DNA of 64,000 bases from assembly GCA_002364755.1 (NCBI GenBank), contig DEZI01000030.1, positions 4,770 through 68,769 on the forward strand, given 5' to 3'. Source of the DNA: Stenotrophomonas maltophilia (GTDB lineage Bacteria > Pseudomonadota > Gammaproteobacteria > Xanthomonadales > Xanthomonadaceae). Under the pieces are notes generated by a model. The model made no database searches. It was not told the origin of the DNA and saw only the letters and a list, made by a program, of their open reading frames with translations. Below are positions 15,975-25,294 of this stretch, in pieces. The stretch's first letter is position 1. The number at the start of each line of letters is the position of its first letter. Made by a program: the position numbers and the translations under genes.

Positions 15975-17102
15975 TCAGGACGTCATGCGGTCCCAGAAGC
16001 CCTTCACGCCATCCATGAAGGTGGCTGACTTCGGCGAATGCTTGCGCGCTTCCTCGCCGACGAAGGTGGCTTCGAACTGCTCAAGCAGCTTGCGCTGGTC
16101 GTTGGTCAGGTTCACCGGGGTTTCCACCACCACGCGGCAGTAGAGGTCGCCTTCGCTGCGGCTGCGCACCGAACGCACGCCCTTGCCGCGCAGGCGGAAC
16201 AGCTTGCCGGTCTGGGTTTCGGCCGGAATGCGGATTTCCGCTTCGCCGCCGAGGGTGGCCACGCGCACGGTGTCGCCCAGCGCGGCCTGCGAGATGCGGA
16301 TCGGCACTTCGCAGTGCAGGTCGTCGCCGTCGCGCTGGAAGATGTGGTGCTCGCGCACGCGCACTTCCACGTACAGGTCGCCCGGCGGCGTACCGGCGGG
16401 GCCGGCCTCGCCTTCGCCCTGCAGGCGGATGCGGTCGCCGGTATCGACGCCGGCCGGCACCTTCACCGACAGCACCTTGTCTTCCTCGATGCGGCCGTTG
16501 CCGTGGCAGGTCTTGCACGGCTTGGCGATGATCTGGCCACGGCCGTTGCAGTGGTGGCAGGCCTGCTGCATGGCAAAGATGCCGCGCTGGATGCGCACCT
16601 GGCCGCGGCCATGGCAGACGTTGCAAGTCTCGACCTTGCCGTCTTCGGAGCCACTGCCATCGCAGTCGCCACACTCGGCCAGGGTCGGGATCTCGATCCG
16701 GCGTTCGACGCCGCGCACGGCTTCTTCCAGGTCCAGTTCCATCACGTAGCCGATGTCGGCACCGCGACGGGCCTGGCGCTGACCGCCACCGCCGCCACCA
16801 AAGATGTTGCCGAAGATATCGCCGAAGATATCGTTCATGTCCGGGCCGCCCGGACCACCGCCGCCGCCCATGCCGTGCTCGAACGCGGCGTGGCCGTGGG
16901 CATCGTACATGCGGCGCTTGTTGCTGTCGGACAGCGTTTCGTAGGCTTCCTTGCACTCCTTGAAGGAGGCTTCGGCGGCCGTATCACCCGGGTTGCGGTC
17001 CGGGTGGAACTTCATGGCACAGCGACGGTAGGCCTTCTTCAGCTCTTCGTCGGTGGCGGTGCGGGCAACGCCCAGCACTTCGTAGTAATCGCGCTTGCTC
17101 AT
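15975..17102 (-). CDS. dnaJ: Chaperone protein DnaJ
   Basis: A 375-aa Hsp40 co-chaperone that delivers unfolded clients to DnaK and stimulates its ATPase. The J domain (residues 1-70) has the HPD motif in [11 protein letters not shown] Gly-rich/Phe stretch follows ([10 protein letters not shown]). The zinc-binding region has four CxxCxGxG repeats ([32 protein letters not shown]), and the C-terminal substrate domain is complete. It is the last gene of the hrcA-grpE-dnaK-dnaJ cluster, separated from dnaK by 154 bases that include a hairpin. Confidence 0.97.
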   Translation of the reverse strand: MSKRDYYEVLGVARTATDEELKKAYRRCAMKFHPDRNPGDTAAEASFKECKEAYETLSDSNKRRMYDAHGHAAFEHGMGGGGGPGGPDMNDIFGDIFGNIFGGGGGGQRQARRGADIGYVMELDLEEAVRGVERRIEIPTLAECGDCDGSGSEDGKVETCNVCHGRGQVRIQRGIFAMQQACHHCNGRGQIIAKPCKTCHGNGRIEEDKVLSVKVPAGVDTGDRIRLQGEGEAGPAGTPPGDLYVEVRVREHHIFQRDGDDLHCEVPIRISQAALGDTVRVATLGGEAEIRIPAETQTGKLFRLRGKGVRSVRSRSEGDLYCRVVVETPVNLTNDQRKLLEQFEATFVGEEARKHSPKSATFMDGVKGFWDRMTS

Positions 17103-17144
17103 AGGGTGAATCAGTTTCCGGAAAGTCGGGATTCGTCAAAGCGG

Positions 17145-17168
17145 AAGAGCGGAACCAGGTCCGCTCTT
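17145..17168. promoter_or_regulatory. Perfect 9-bp hairpin between dnaK and dnaJ
   Basis: AAGAGCGGA (17145-17153) and TCCGCTCTT (17160-17168) pair around a six-base loop. On the minus strand it lies between the dnaK stop and dnaJ start and lacks a clear U-tract. It could attenuate read-through or define an RNA end, helping make DnaK more abundant than DnaJ. Confidence 0.55.
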
Positions 17169-17256
17169 GCGTCGGGCGCCCCGACACGCCGGGCGGCGGT
17201 CAGGACCCTGGTACGACAACGGGACGCTGGCAGGCAGCGCCCCGTGTCGGTCCGGA

Positions 17257-19179
17257 TCAGGACTTCTTGTCGTCCTTGACTTCGGTGAACTCGGCGTCCA
17301 CCACGTCATCCGCTGCCTTGCCTGCGTTGCCGGCATCGCCACCCGGGGCACCGCCCTGGTCGGCCGAAGCCGCGGCGAACAGCGCCTGGCCGGCTTCTTC
17401 CAGCACCTTCGACTTGGCTTCGATCTGTGCCTTGTCGTCGCCCTTCATCGCGGTTTCCAGATCGGCCAGAGCCGCCTCGACCTTGCCGATGACATCGCCG
17501 CCGACCTTGCTGCCGTGCTCGGTGATGGCGCTGCGGGTGCCGTGGATCAGGGCATCGGCCTGGTTGCGGGCCTGCACCAGTTCCTGGAACTTCTTGTCTT
17601 CGTCGCGGTTGGCTTCCGCGTCGGCGACCATGCGTGCGATCTCTTCCTCGGACAGACCCGAACCGGCCTTGATCTCGACCTTCTGTTCCTTGTTGGTCTT
17701 CTTGTCCTTGGCCGACACGTGCAGGATGCCGTTGGCGTCGATGTCGAAGGACACTTCCACCTGCGGCAGGCCGCGCGGGGCCGGCTCGATGCCGGACAGG
17801 TCGAACTTGGCCAGCGACTTGTTGAAGCGGGCCTGCTCGCGCTCACCCTGCAGCACGTGCACGGTCACGGCCGACTGGTTGTCCTCGGCGGTGGAGAACA
17901 CCTGCGAGGCCTTGGTCGGGATGGTGGTGTTCTTCTCGATGATCTTGGTGAACACGCCACCCATGGTCTCGATGCCCAGCGACAGCGGGGTCACGTCCAG
18001 CAGCAGCACGTCCTTGACGTCGCCGCCCAGCACGCCGCCCTGGATCGCCGCACCCAGTGCCACGGCTTCGTCCGGGTTGACGTCCTTGCGCGGTTCCTTG
18101 CCGAAGAACTCGGTCACCGCCTGCTGCACCTTCGGCATGCGGGTCTGGCCACCGACCAGGATCACTTCGCTGATGTCGCTCGAACGCAGGCCGGCATCGT
18201 TCAGGGCGACGCGGCACGGCTCGATCGACTTCTTGATCAGCTCGTCGACCAGCGATTCCAGCTTGGCGCGGGTCAGCTTGATGTTCAGGTGCTTCGGACC
18301 CGAGGCATCAGCGGTGACGTACGGCAGGTTCACTTCGGTCTGCTGGGCGCTGGACAGCTCGATCTTGGCGCGCTCGGCGGCGTCCTTCAGGCGCTGCAGG
18401 GCCAGCGGATCCTTGCGCAGGTCGATGCCCTGGTCCTTGTTGAACTCTTCAACCAGGTACTCGATGACGCGGTTGTCGAAATCTTCGCCGCCCAGGAAGG
18501 TATCGCCGTTGGTGGCCAGCACTTCGAACTGCTTCTCACCGTCGACGTTGGCGATCTCGATCACCGAGACGTCGAAGGTGCCGCCGCCCAGGTCGTACAC
18601 CACGATCTTGCGATCCTTGTTGTCGCCCTTGTCCAGGCCATAGGCCAGCGCGGCCGCGGTCGGCTCGTTGATGATGCGCTTGACGTCCAGGCCGGCGATG
18701 CGGCCGGCGTCCTTGGTCGCCTGGCGCTGGCTGTCGTTGAAGTAGGCCGGCACGGTGATGACTGCTTCGGTGACCTTCTCACCGAGGAAGTCCTCGGCGG
18801 TCTTCTTCATCTTTTCCAGCACCTTGGCCGAGATTTCCTGCGGCGCCATCTTCCTGGCATCGCTGGTCGACACCCAGGCGTCGCCATTGTCATGGGCCAG
18901 GATGCTGTACGGGACGTGGGCGATGTCCTTCTGCACTTCAGCGTCGGTGAACTTGCGGCCGATCAGGCGCTTCACCGCGTAGAAGGTGTTCTTGGGGTTG
19001 GTGACGGCCTGGCGCTTGGCCGAGGCGCCAACCAGGACTTCGCCGTCCTTGGTGTAGGCGACGATCGACGGGGTGGTGCGATCGCCTTCCGAATTCTCGA
19101 TGACGCGGGCCTTGCCGCCGTCCATGATCGCCACGCACGAGTTGGTGGTGCCGAGGTCGATACCAATGATCTTGCCCAT
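17257..19179 (-). CDS. dnaK: Chaperone protein DnaK (Hsp70)
   Basis: A 640-aa Hsp70. The ATPase domain shows [42 protein letters not shown] and [11 protein letters not shown]; the peptide-binding domain contains [14 protein letters not shown]. It ends [14 protein letters not shown], close to the EEVD-like tail of bacterial DnaK. The start codon at 19179 ([12 protein letters not shown]) has GGAG upstream; the longer open frame beyond it covers the promoter and is not coding. A sigma-32-like promoter at 19244-19272 lies about 65 bases upstream. Confidence 0.98.
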   Translation of the reverse strand: MGKIIGIDLGTTNSCVAIMDGGKARVIENSEGDRTTPSIVAYTKDGEVLVGASAKRQAVTNPKNTFYAVKRLIGRKFTDAEVQKDIAHVPYSILAHDNGDAWVSTSDARKMAPQEISAKVLEKMKKTAEDFLGEKVTEAVITVPAYFNDSQRQATKDAGRIAGLDVKRIINEPTAAALAYGLDKGDNKDRKIVVYDLGGGTFDVSVIEIANVDGEKQFEVLATNGDTFLGGEDFDNRVIEYLVEEFNKDQGIDLRKDPLALQRLKDAAERAKIELSSAQQTEVNLPYVTADASGPKHLNIKLTRAKLESLVDELIKKSIEPCRVALNDAGLRSSDISEVILVGGQTRMPKVQQAVTEFFGKEPRKDVNPDEAVALGAAIQGGVLGGDVKDVLLLDVTPLSLGIETMGGVFTKIIEKNTTIPTKASQVFSTAEDNQSAVTVHVLQGEREQARFNKSLAKFDLSGIEPAPRGLPQVEVSFDIDANGILHVSAKDKKTNKEQKVEIKAGSGLSEEEIARMVADAEANRDEDKKFQELVQARNQADALIHGTRSAITEHGSKVGGDVIGKVEAALADLETAMKGDDKAQIEAKSKVLEEAGQALFAAASADQGGAPGGDAGNAGKAADDVVDAEFTEVKDDKKS

Positions 19180-19243
19180 GTGGGAGACTCCTGAAGAATG
19201 CTTGTTGGTGTCAATCCGGCCAGTCGGCCGGTGGATGAATGGG

Positions 19244-19272
19244 ATGTGGGGGAGGCTCGTGGAACATTCAAG
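19244..19272 (-). promoter_or_regulatory. Sigma-32 (RpoH) type promoter of dnaK
   Basis: On the minus strand CTTGAAT (19266-19272) and CCCCACAT (19244-19251) are separated by 14 bases, matching the RpoH consensus CTTGAAA-N11-16-CCCCATNT closely. It is well placed for a short dnaK leader. Confidence 0.75.
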
Positions 19273-19307
19273 CCACCCCCCGAACGCTGTGTTCAACCGT
19301 TCAAAGT

Positions 19308-19329
19308 GCGCCGGGCCTGGCCCGGCTAC
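19308..19329 (-). repeat. SMAG-like palindrome between grpE and dnaK
   Basis: GCGCCGGGCC-T-GGCCCGGCTAC, a degenerate GTAG-headed unit on the minus strand, 34 bases past the grpE stop codon. It may end or stabilise the grpE transcript before the separate dnaK promoter. Confidence 0.6.
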
Positions 19330-19362
19330 CTGACGGCGATGGGCCGTTGCCGGCCCGGCGCG

Positions 19363-19878
19363 TCAGTCGGCAGCCACCACCACCAGCGCCGGCCGCAGCA
19401 GGCGCTCGTTGAGCAGGTAGCCCTTCTGGAACACGGTCACCACGCTGCCCGGGGCCGCGTCGGGGGCCGGCACCTGGCTGATGGCCTGGTGGTGTTCCGG
19501 GTTGAACGCCTGGCCGGTCGGGTCCAGCAGGACCAGGCCGTTGTCGGCGGCGACCTTCAGCAGCTGCCTGTAGGTCATCTCCAGCCCCTCGCGCAGCGGG
19601 TTGGCATCGTCGCCGGCGGCCTTCAGGCCGGCATCCAGGCTGTCAAACACCGGCAGCAGCTCGCCCAGCAGCTTCTCGTTGGCGAACTTGCGCGCCTGCT
19701 CGATGTCGCGGGCCACGCGCTTGCGCTGGTTCTCCAGGTCGGCGCGCTCACGCAGCGCATCGGCCTTGACCTGCTCGACTTCGGCGCGCAGGCGCTCCAC
19801 TTCGTCATGGGTGCCCGCGGCAGCGGCCGCATCGGCGGCGCTCTGCTGGGCTTCGATATCTGGCTGTTCTTGGTTCAT
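19363..19878 (-). CDS. grpE: Nucleotide exchange factor GrpE
   Basis: A 171-aa protein that releases ADP from DnaK. It has a long N-terminal coiled-coil helix ([24 protein letters not shown], written here only in outline), the [15 protein letters not shown] segment, and a C-terminal beta domain ending [19 protein letters not shown], the GrpE signature. The start at 19878 (MNQEQPD) is preferred over an upstream ATG seven codons earlier because it matches homologues. It is flanked by its own candidate heat-shock promoter overlapping the hrcA stop. Confidence 0.96.
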   Translation of the reverse strand: MNQEQPDIEAQQSAADAAAAAGTHDEVERLRAEVEQVKADALRERADLENQRKRVARDIEQARKFANEKLLGELLPVFDSLDAGLKAAGDDANPLREGLEMTYRQLLKVAADNGLVLLDPTGQAFNPEHHQAISQVPAPDAAPGSVVTVFQKGYLLNERLLRPALVVVAAD

Positions 19879-19919
19879 GTCTGGGTCCCTGGCGGTCACT
19901 CTCCGCCTCCACCCACCCT

Positions 19920-19946
19920 AGTGTGGGCGGGATGCTGCGTTTCAAG
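19920..19946 (-). promoter_or_regulatory. Candidate sigma-32 promoter of grpE overlapping the end of hrcA
   Basis: A perfect CTTGAAA (19940-19946, minus strand) overlaps the hrcA stop codon, and CCCACACT (19920-19927) follows after 12 bases. The -35 is exact; the -10 matches only partly. Confidence 0.55.
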
Positions 19947-21006
19947 CGTCTGCCGGCCCCGGACCGCGTCCCGGAGGCGAAAAGGCCGCCCCGAGCACGT
20001 CCGCGGTGGCCTGGACCAGTGGAATCATCCGGTCGTAGGCCATCCGCTTGGGCCCGATCACCCCCAGCACGCCCAGCACCTGGCCGTTGGCGGTGTAGGG
20101 CGCGGTGACCAGCGAGACCGCCTGCAGCGGCATCATCCCGGTCTCTTCGCCGATGAAGATGCGCACGCCTGGGGCCTGGATGGTCCGCTCCAGCAGCTGC
20201 AGGATCTCGCGCTTGCTGGAGAACAGCTCGAACAGCTCGCGCAGGCGCTCCAGGTCCGACAGGTCCTGCACCCCCATCAACCGGGTCTGCCCGGCTACCA
20301 GCATGTCGTCGGCCGGTGGCTGCAGGGCCTGCTCGGCCAGCTCGATGCTGTGCGCCAGCAGCTGTTCCAGCTCGGACCGGGCGTCGCGCAGCTCCAGCAG
20401 CAAGCGGGTGCGGATCTCGGCCAGCGGCAGGCCGGCGAAATGGGCGTTGAGGTAGTTGGCCACCTGTTCCAGCTGACCCGGCTCGAAGCCCTGGCGGGTC
20501 TCGATGACCCGGTTCTGCACCTCGTTGTCGGCAAACACCAGGATCGCCAGCACCCGGCGGCCGTCCAGGGCCACGAAATCGATCTGGCGGAAGGCGAACT
20601 GCTCGCGCCGCGGCGCGCTGACCACGCCGACGAAGTGGCTCATCGCCGACAGCAGCTCCGAGGCGCTGCCGAGCAGGGCCTGGGTGCTGCCGCCACCGGC
20701 CAGCTCATGGCGCAGGCGGGCCAGTTCGCCCTCGCCCGGCGGCTGCATCTGCAGCAGGCTGTCGACGAACACCCGGTAGCCGTGCGCGGTCGGGATGCGC
20801 CCGGCCGAGGTATGCGGCGACGCCAGCAGGCCCAGGTCCTCCAGGTCGCCCAGAATGTTGCGGATGGTGGCCGGGCTGACCTCCAGGCCCGCCACGCGCG
20901 CCAGCGTCTGCGAGCCGACCGGCTCACCGTCCTGGATGTAACGCGCGATCAGCGTGCGCAATAGATGGCGCGCACGCGGGGCAAGCTGGTCAGCGGAACC
21001 GTGCAT
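19942..21006 (-). CDS. hrcA: Heat-inducible transcription repressor HrcA
   Basis: A 354-aa repressor that binds CIRCE operators and is kept active by GroEL. The N-terminal winged helix (RHLLRTLIARYIQDGEPVGS, SPATIRNILGDLEDLGLL, HTSAGRIPTAHGYR) and the C-terminal GVIGPKRMAYDRMIPLV block are typical. The start at 21006 (MHGSADQ) gives the usual length. I searched the upstream gap for TTAGCACTC-N9-GAGTGCTAA and found none, so its operator is probably elsewhere, for example at groESL, which is outside this window. Confidence 0.95.
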   Translation of the reverse strand: MHGSADQLAPRARHLLRTLIARYIQDGEPVGSQTLARVAGLEVSPATIRNILGDLEDLGLLASPHTSAGRIPTAHGYRVFVDSLLQMQPPGEGELARLRHELAGGGSTQALLGSASELLSAMSHFVGVVSAPRREQFAFRQIDFVALDGRRVLAILVFADNEVQNRVIETRQGFEPGQLEQVANYLNAHFAGLPLAEIRTRLLLELRDARSELEQLLAHSIELAEQALQPPADDMLVAGQTRLMGVQDLSDLERLRELFELFSSKREILQLLERTIQAPGVRIFIGEETGMMPLQAVSLVTAPYTANGQVLGVLGVIGPKRMAYDRMIPLVQATADVLGAAFSPPGRGPGPADA

Positions 21007-21036
21007 GGAATCAACCTGTGAGACACGGAGACTAGA

Positions 21037-21062
21037 TAATGGCGGTGCGTCGCCTTGGCAAG
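21037..21062 (-). promoter_or_regulatory. Candidate sigma-32 promoter of hrcA
   Basis: On the minus strand CTTGCCA (21056-21062), 11 bases, then CGCCATTA (21037-21044). It matches the heat-shock consensus at most positions and lies 30 bases before the hrcA start codon. Confidence 0.5.
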
Positions 21063-21120
21063 TCATTGGACCACCCCGCCGCGCGTGCTAGCGTTGCGCG
21101 GCTCAGACACCCCTGTACCC

Positions 21121-22797
21121 ATGCTCAGACATCTTTCGATCAAGGATTTTGCCGTCGTCCGCGCTACCGAGCTGGAGTTCGGGCCGGGCATGACCGTCGT
21201 TTCCGGCGAGACCGGCGCCGGCAAGTCGCTGATGGTCGACGCGCTCGGCTTCCTGTCCGGCCTGCGTGCCGACAGCGGCGTGGTCCGCCATGGCGCCGCC
21301 CGTGCCGAGCTGTCGGCCGAGTTCGCCCTGGACCAGCTGCAGGCCGCGCGCCAGTGGCTGGCCGACAACGAGCTGGACGACGAGGACCAGTGCCAGCTGC
21401 GCCGGGTGATCCGCGCCGATGGCGGCTCGCGCTCGTGGATCAACGGCCGCCCGGTGACCCTGGCGCAGCTGGCCGATCTGGCGGGGCGGCTGGTGGAAAT
21501 CCATGGCCAGCACGAGCAGCAGGCCCTGCTGACGCGCCCGTCGCAGCTGGCCTTGCTGGATGCCTATGCCCGCAACGAGGACGAGCGCCGCCAGGTGCGC
21601 CGCGCCGCTGCGGCCTGGCAGACCCTGGTCGATGAATCGCTGGCCCTGTCGCAACAGGGCGACGTTTCCGACCGCATCGGCTTCCTCGAACACCAGCTGC
21701 GCGAGCTGGACCGCGAAGACCTGGAACCCGAGTCGATTGTCGCGCTGGGTGCCAGCCACCGCCGCCAGGCCCACGCCAGCGCCCTGCTGAGCGCCTGCCA
21801 GGCGGCCAGCAACCAGCTCAATGGCGACGACGGCAGCTCGGCCATGGACCTGCTGCAGCAGGTGCGCCACGAACTGTCGCGACTGATCGAACACGACCCG
21901 CGCCTGGGCGACGTGGACGGCCTGATCGAGAACGCCTCGATCCAGCTGCACGAAGCCCTGTCGCTGCTGGACCGCGTGCACGACGACCTCGATGCCGACC
22001 CGGAGCAGTTCGAAGAAAACGAGCGCCGCCTCGGCCGCCTGCACGACCTGGCCCGCAAGCACCGCGTGCCGATGGACGAGCTGGGCGCGCAGCGCGAACG
22101 CATGCATGCCGAAGTGGAACAGCTGCGCGGTGCCGACGAGCGCCTGCAGCGCCTGGCCGGTGAGATCGAGAAGGCTGCCGCCGCCTGGCGCGTGCAGGCC
22201 GAGGTGCTCAGTGCCAGCCGCCGCAAGGCCGCTGCCGAGCTGTCGGCCACCACCACCGGCATCATCGCCGAGCTGGGCATGGGTGGCGGCCAGTTCCTGA
22301 TCGAGCTGGAAGCACAGGACAGCGGCAAGCCCGACCCGCAGGGCGCCGAGCGCGTGGAGTTCCTGGTGGCAGCCAATGCCGGCCAGCCGCCGCGGGCGCT
22401 GCGCAAGGTCGCCTCCGGCGGTGAACTGTCACGCATCTCGCTGGCCATCGAGGTGGCCGCGCTGGACCTGGATGCGGTGCCGACCATGGTGTTCGACGAA
22501 GTGGACTCGGGCATCGGTGGCGCGGTCGCCGACATCGTGGGCCAGAAGCTGCGTGCACTTGGCGAGAAGCGCCAGGTGCTGTGCGTCACCCACCTGCCGC
22601 AGGTCGCCTCCAAGGGCCACGCCCATTACCGGGTCAGCAAGGCCCCGGTGGAAGGCATGACCCAGAGCGCGGTGGAGAAGCTGGACACCAAGGCGCGCGA
22701 AGAAGAACTGGCACGCATGCTGGGTGGCGTGGAAGTGAGCAAGGAAGCCCGCGCCGCAGCCCGCAAGCTGCTGGTGGCGTCGAGCTCGCTGGACTGA
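21121..22797 (+). CDS. recN: DNA repair protein RecN
   Basis: A 558-aa SMC-like ATPase used in double-strand-break repair. It has the N-terminal head MLRHLSIKDFAVV with Walker A GETGAGKS, a long coiled-coil arm, and the C-terminal head with the signature KVASGGELSRISLAIEVA and Walker B TMVFDEVDSGIGG, then HLPQVAS. The start at 21121 is set by homology; the open frame extends 22 codons upstream without RecN-like sequence. It is divergent from hrcA across 114 bases. No LexA operator was recognised. Confidence 0.95.
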   Translation: MLRHLSIKDFAVVRATELEFGPGMTVVSGETGAGKSLMVDALGFLSGLRADSGVVRHGAARAELSAEFALDQLQAARQWLADNELDDEDQCQLRRVIRADGGSRSWINGRPVTLAQLADLAGRLVEIHGQHEQQALLTRPSQLALLDAYARNEDERRQVRRAAAAWQTLVDESLALSQQGDVSDRIGFLEHQLRELDREDLEPESIVALGASHRRQAHASALLSACQAASNQLNGDDGSSAMDLLQQVRHELSRLIEHDPRLGDVDGLIENASIQLHEALSLLDRVHDDLDADPEQFEENERRLGRLHDLARKHRVPMDELGAQRERMHAEVEQLRGADERLQRLAGEIEKAAAAWRVQAEVLSASRRKAAAELSATTTGIIAELGMGGGQFLIELEAQDSGKPDPQGAERVEFLVAANAGQPPRALRKVASGGELSRISLAIEVAALDLDAVPTMVFDEVDSGIGGAVADIVGQKLRALGEKRQVLCVTHLPQVASKGHAHYRVSKAPVEGMTQSAVEKLDTKAREEELARMLGGVEVSKEARAAARKLLVASSSLD

Positions 22798-22804
22798 CCG
22801 CATT

Positions 22805-22880
22805 GAGCCGGGCATGGGCTCGGCTCTACAACGTGCGCCCGAACGAAACCGGCATGTAGAGCCGAGCCCACGCTCGGCTC
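22805..22880. repeat. Two SMAG/REP palindromes in opposite orientation after recN
   Basis: Units GAGCCGGGCATGGGCTCGGC... (22805-22829) and GTAGAGCCGAGCCCACGCTC... (22856-22880) face each other across 26 bases. They occupy the convergent gap between recN and a LysR gene and could form a long composite hairpin. Confidence 0.7.
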
Positions 22881-22900
22881 CGGCGCATCCACGCGCGGCG

Positions 22901-23818
22901 TCACCCCAGCGGCCGCGCCAGATCCACATGCTCCACCAGGAAATCAAGAAACGCCCGCACCCGCAGCGGCAGGTATCCACCCTGCCCCAGAAACACCGCG
23001 TGCACCTCTTCCAGGTCACCCGGGTTGACCTCTTCAAGCACCGGCAGCAGCCGCCCCGCCGCGATGTCAGCCTGCACCTGGAACGCAGCCAGCCGCGCCA
23101 TGCCCAGCCCACCCAGCACCAGGTGGCGCAGCGCATCGCCATTGCTGGCGCGGGCATTGCCGCTGGGCAGCAGCATCCGCTCGCGCCCGTCCTGCAGCAC
23201 CGGCCAGCCCTGCATCGCCCGCGAGTGGCCGATATCCAGCCGGTTGTGTGCCTGCAGCGCCTCGACCGAGTGCGGCAGGCCATGGCGCTGCGCATAGGCT
23301 GGCGCCGCGACGATCATCATCCGGGTCGAGCCCAGCCGCCGCGCCACCAGGCTGGAACTCTTCAGCGGTCCCGCGCGCACGGCCACGTCGGTGCGCTGCT
23401 CCAGCAGGTCGATCACCTCGTCGTTCAGGGTCAGGTCCACTCCCACCTGCGGGTGCTGCTGCAGGAACGCGGGCAGCAGCGGCAGCAGGAAGTGCTGGCC
23501 GAAGGGCACGTTGGAATTGACCCGCAGGCGCCCGCGCGGCTCGGCGTGGGCACTGGCGCAGCGCTCGGCCTCCTCCAGGTCGGCCAGCACGCGCAGGCCG
23601 CGCTCGTAGAACGCACAGCCTTCCGGCGTCAGCTGCAGCTGGCGGGTGGAGCGCTGCAGCAAGCGCGTACCCAGCCGCTGCTCCAGCCGCGCCACCAGCT
23701 TGCTGACCGCCGAGGGCGTCATGTCCAGCGAGCGCGCGGCAGCGGAGAAGCCGCCGGTCTCGATCACCCGCACGAACACTTCCAGTTCGCCGGATCGGTT
23801 GATGTCGGGTCGTGCCAT
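22901..23818 (-). CDS. LysR-family transcriptional regulator
   Basis: A 305-aa regulator. The N-terminal winged HTH includes VRVIETGGFSAAARSLDMTPSAVSKLVARLEQ (shown to mark residues about 16-47 only in outline: SAAARSLD, SAVSKLV), followed by a substrate-binding domain. It is divergent from the SGNH hydrolase gene, with 97 bases between start codons. That gap holds a 12-bp direct repeat spaced three helical turns apart, a good candidate binding site. The inducer is unknown. Confidence 0.88.
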   Translation of the reverse strand: MARPDINRSGELEVFVRVIETGGFSAAARSLDMTPSAVSKLVARLEQRLGTRLLQRSTRQLQLTPEGCAFYERGLRVLADLEEAERCASAHAEPRGRLRVNSNVPFGQHFLLPLLPAFLQQHPQVGVDLTLNDEVIDLLEQRTDVAVRAGPLKSSSLVARRLGSTRMMIVAAPAYAQRHGLPHSVEALQAHNRLDIGHSRAMQGWPVLQDGRERMLLPSGNARASNGDALRHLVLGGLGMARLAAFQVQADIAAGRLLPVLEEVNPGDLEEVHAVFLGQGGYLPLRVRAFLDFLVEHVDLARPLG

Positions 23819-23830
23819 GCCAGTGAATCC

Positions 23831-23872
23831 AGTTCATAGATGATTATCCATCCGCAGTCTAGTTCACAGATG
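23831..23872. promoter_or_regulatory. Direct-repeat operator candidate between LysR gene and SGNH hydrolase
   Basis: AGTTCATAGATG (23831-23842) and AGTTCACAGATG (23861-23872) match at 11 of 12 positions and start exactly 30 bp apart. Such phasing places two protein dimers on the same DNA face. Confidence 0.5.
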
Positions 23873-23915
23873 GGGCCGCAATCACCATGGCGCGTCCACC
23901 TGCCGGGATTGACCG

Positions 23916-25217
23916 ATGAACGACCTTCGCCATCTTGCCGCCACTGCCCTGATCGCCCTGTCCGGCACCGCCGGCACTCAACCTGCCAGCCCCAGCCACT
24001 GGGTCGCCAGCTGGCAGGCCAGCCCGCAACCGGTGTGGAAACAGGACTTCCTGTTCCCCACACTGTTGCCCGCACAGCTGGACAACCAGACCTTCCGGCA
24101 GACCGCGCGCATCAGCCTGGGCGGGCCGCGCCTGCGGGTGCGACTGAGCAACGCCCACGGCACGCAGCCGCTGCAGATCGATGCGGCCAGCGTGGCGGTG
24201 GAGGCCGATGCGCCGCCGCTGGCCCTGCGTTTCGATGGTCAGCCGGGCGTGCGCATCGCACCGGGCCAGCAGTGCGTGAGCGATCCGCTCGCCCTGCCGA
24301 CCCGCAACCTGCAGCAGGTGCAGGTCAGCACCTACCTGGCCGGGCCGACCCCGCTGCAGACCTTCCACTGGGAAGGCCGCCAGACCAGCTGGATCGCGCC
24401 GGGCGACCAGAGCCCGGCGAGCACGCTGCACGACGCCCGCCCCACCACGGCGCGCGCGTTGCTGGCGGGGATCGACGTCGAGGCGCCGGCCAGCGCGCAC
24501 AGCGTCGTGGTCATCGGCGATTCGATCACCGATGGCGCGACCGCCACCCTGGACCAGGACCAGCGCTGGACCGACCATCTGGCCGCCCGTCTGGCCCCGC
24601 GTGGCATTGCCGTGGTCAATGCCGGCATTTCCGGCGGCCGCCTGCTGCGCGATGGCATGGGCGCAGCCGCCCTCGCCCGCTTCCAACGCGACGTGATCGA
24701 CCAGCCCGGCGTGGCCAGCGTGATCGTGCTGATCGGCATCAACGACATCAGCTGGCCGGGCACCGCCTTCGCCCGCGATGAGCCCCGCCCTACCCTGGCC
24801 GGGCTGCAGGCCGGCTATCGGGCACTGGCCCAGCAGGCCCGCCGCCACGGCCTGCGCATCCTCGGCGCGACCCTGCCGCCGTTCGCCGGCGCCCTGCCCG
24901 GCACGCCGCTGGAGAACTACTACGACGCAGACAAGGACGCGCTGCGCCGCCAGCTGAACGACTGGCTGCGCACGGACAGCCCCTTCGATGCGGTGGTCGA
25001 CCTGGATGCGGCCCTGCGCGACCCGGCGGAACCGTCGCGGATGGCCGCTGCCTTTGATTCCGGTGACCACCTGCACCCCGGCGATGCCGGCAACCGGGCC
25101 ATGGCCGAGGTGGTGGATCTGGACGCGCTGCTTGGGACATCCACGCATGGCGTGGATCTACTGCACGAGCCGGGGTCGGCCGGGGTCGGATCCCTTTGCG
25201 CCAGCAAAGGGCTCTGA
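23916..25217 (+). CDS. Secreted SGNH/GDSL-type hydrolase with repeat-encoded C-terminus
   Basis: A 433-aa protein with a probable signal peptide (residues 1-21), a beta-rich N-terminal region and an SGNH esterase domain. Block I is VVIGDSITDG (near residue 195), block II NAGISGGRLL, block III LIGINDISW, and block V GDHLHPGDAGN supplies the catalytic Asp and His. Relatives are GDSL lipases, acyl esterases and rhamnogalacturonan acetylesterases; the substrate is not predictable. Normal family sequence ends near VDLDALLG. The last ~26 residues (THGVDLL then GVGSLCASKGL) come from a SMAG unit and a second hairpin repeat, which also provides the stop codon. Probably controlled by the divergent LysR gene. 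Confidence 0.85.
   Translation: MNDLRHLAATALIALSGTAGTQPASPSHWVASWQASPQPVWKQDFLFPTLLPAQLDNQTFRQTARISLGGPRLRVRLSNAHGTQPLQIDAASVAVEADAPPLALRFDGQPGVRIAPGQQCVSDPLALPTRNLQQVQVSTYLAGPTPLQTFHWEGRQTSWIAPGDQSPASTLHDARPTTARALLAGIDVEAPASAHSVVVIGDSITDGATATLDQDQRWTDHLAARLAPRGIAVVNAGISGGRLLRDGMGAAALARFQRDVIDQPGVASVIVLIGINDISWPGTAFARDEPRPTLAGLQAGYRALAQQARRHGLRILGATLPPFAGALPGTPLENYYDADKDALRRQLNDWLRTDSPFDAVVDLDAALRDPAEPSRMAAAFDSGDHLHPGDAGNRAMAEVVDLDALLGTSTHGVDLLHEPGSAGVGSLCASKGL
25138..25161 (-). repeat. SMAG palindrome inside the SGNH reading frame
   Basis: CATCCACGCATGGCGTGGATCTAC, read in frame as part of THGVDLL. The hydrolase apparently lost its own stop codon at or before the junction. Confidence 0.8.
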
Positions 25218-25221
25218 CCCC
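25182..25221. repeat. GGGGTC-bounded hairpin repeat (copy 1)
   Basis: GGGGTCGGATCCCTTTGC ... CAAAGGGCTCTGACCCC, an imperfect inverted repeat. Related copies lie at 57717-57755 and 58646-58696. The TGA inside its right arm (25215-25217) ends the SGNH gene. Confidence 0.7.
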
Positions 25222-25240
25222 AGCACCAGGCCCAGCAACG

Positions 25241-25264
25241 AAAAACCCCGGGCAGGCCCGGGGT
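25241..25264 (-). terminator. Intrinsic terminator of fur
   Basis: On the minus strand ACCCCGGG-CCTG-CCCGGGGT is followed by TTTTTCG, an eight-pair stem with U-tract about 30 bases past the fur stop codon. Confidence 0.8.
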
Positions 25265-25294
25265 CTTCATGCATCCGCAGATGGCTGCAGCGCC

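Noticed and set aside
17167..19194. 675-codon frame antisense to dnaK
   Set aside because: It mirrors dnaK codons (Leu/Gly/His/Asp rich) and has no ribosome site or family match.
21007..21120. CIRCE operator for HrcA
   Set aside because: No TTAGCACTC-N9-GAGTGCTAA or close relative was found by reading both strands of this gap.
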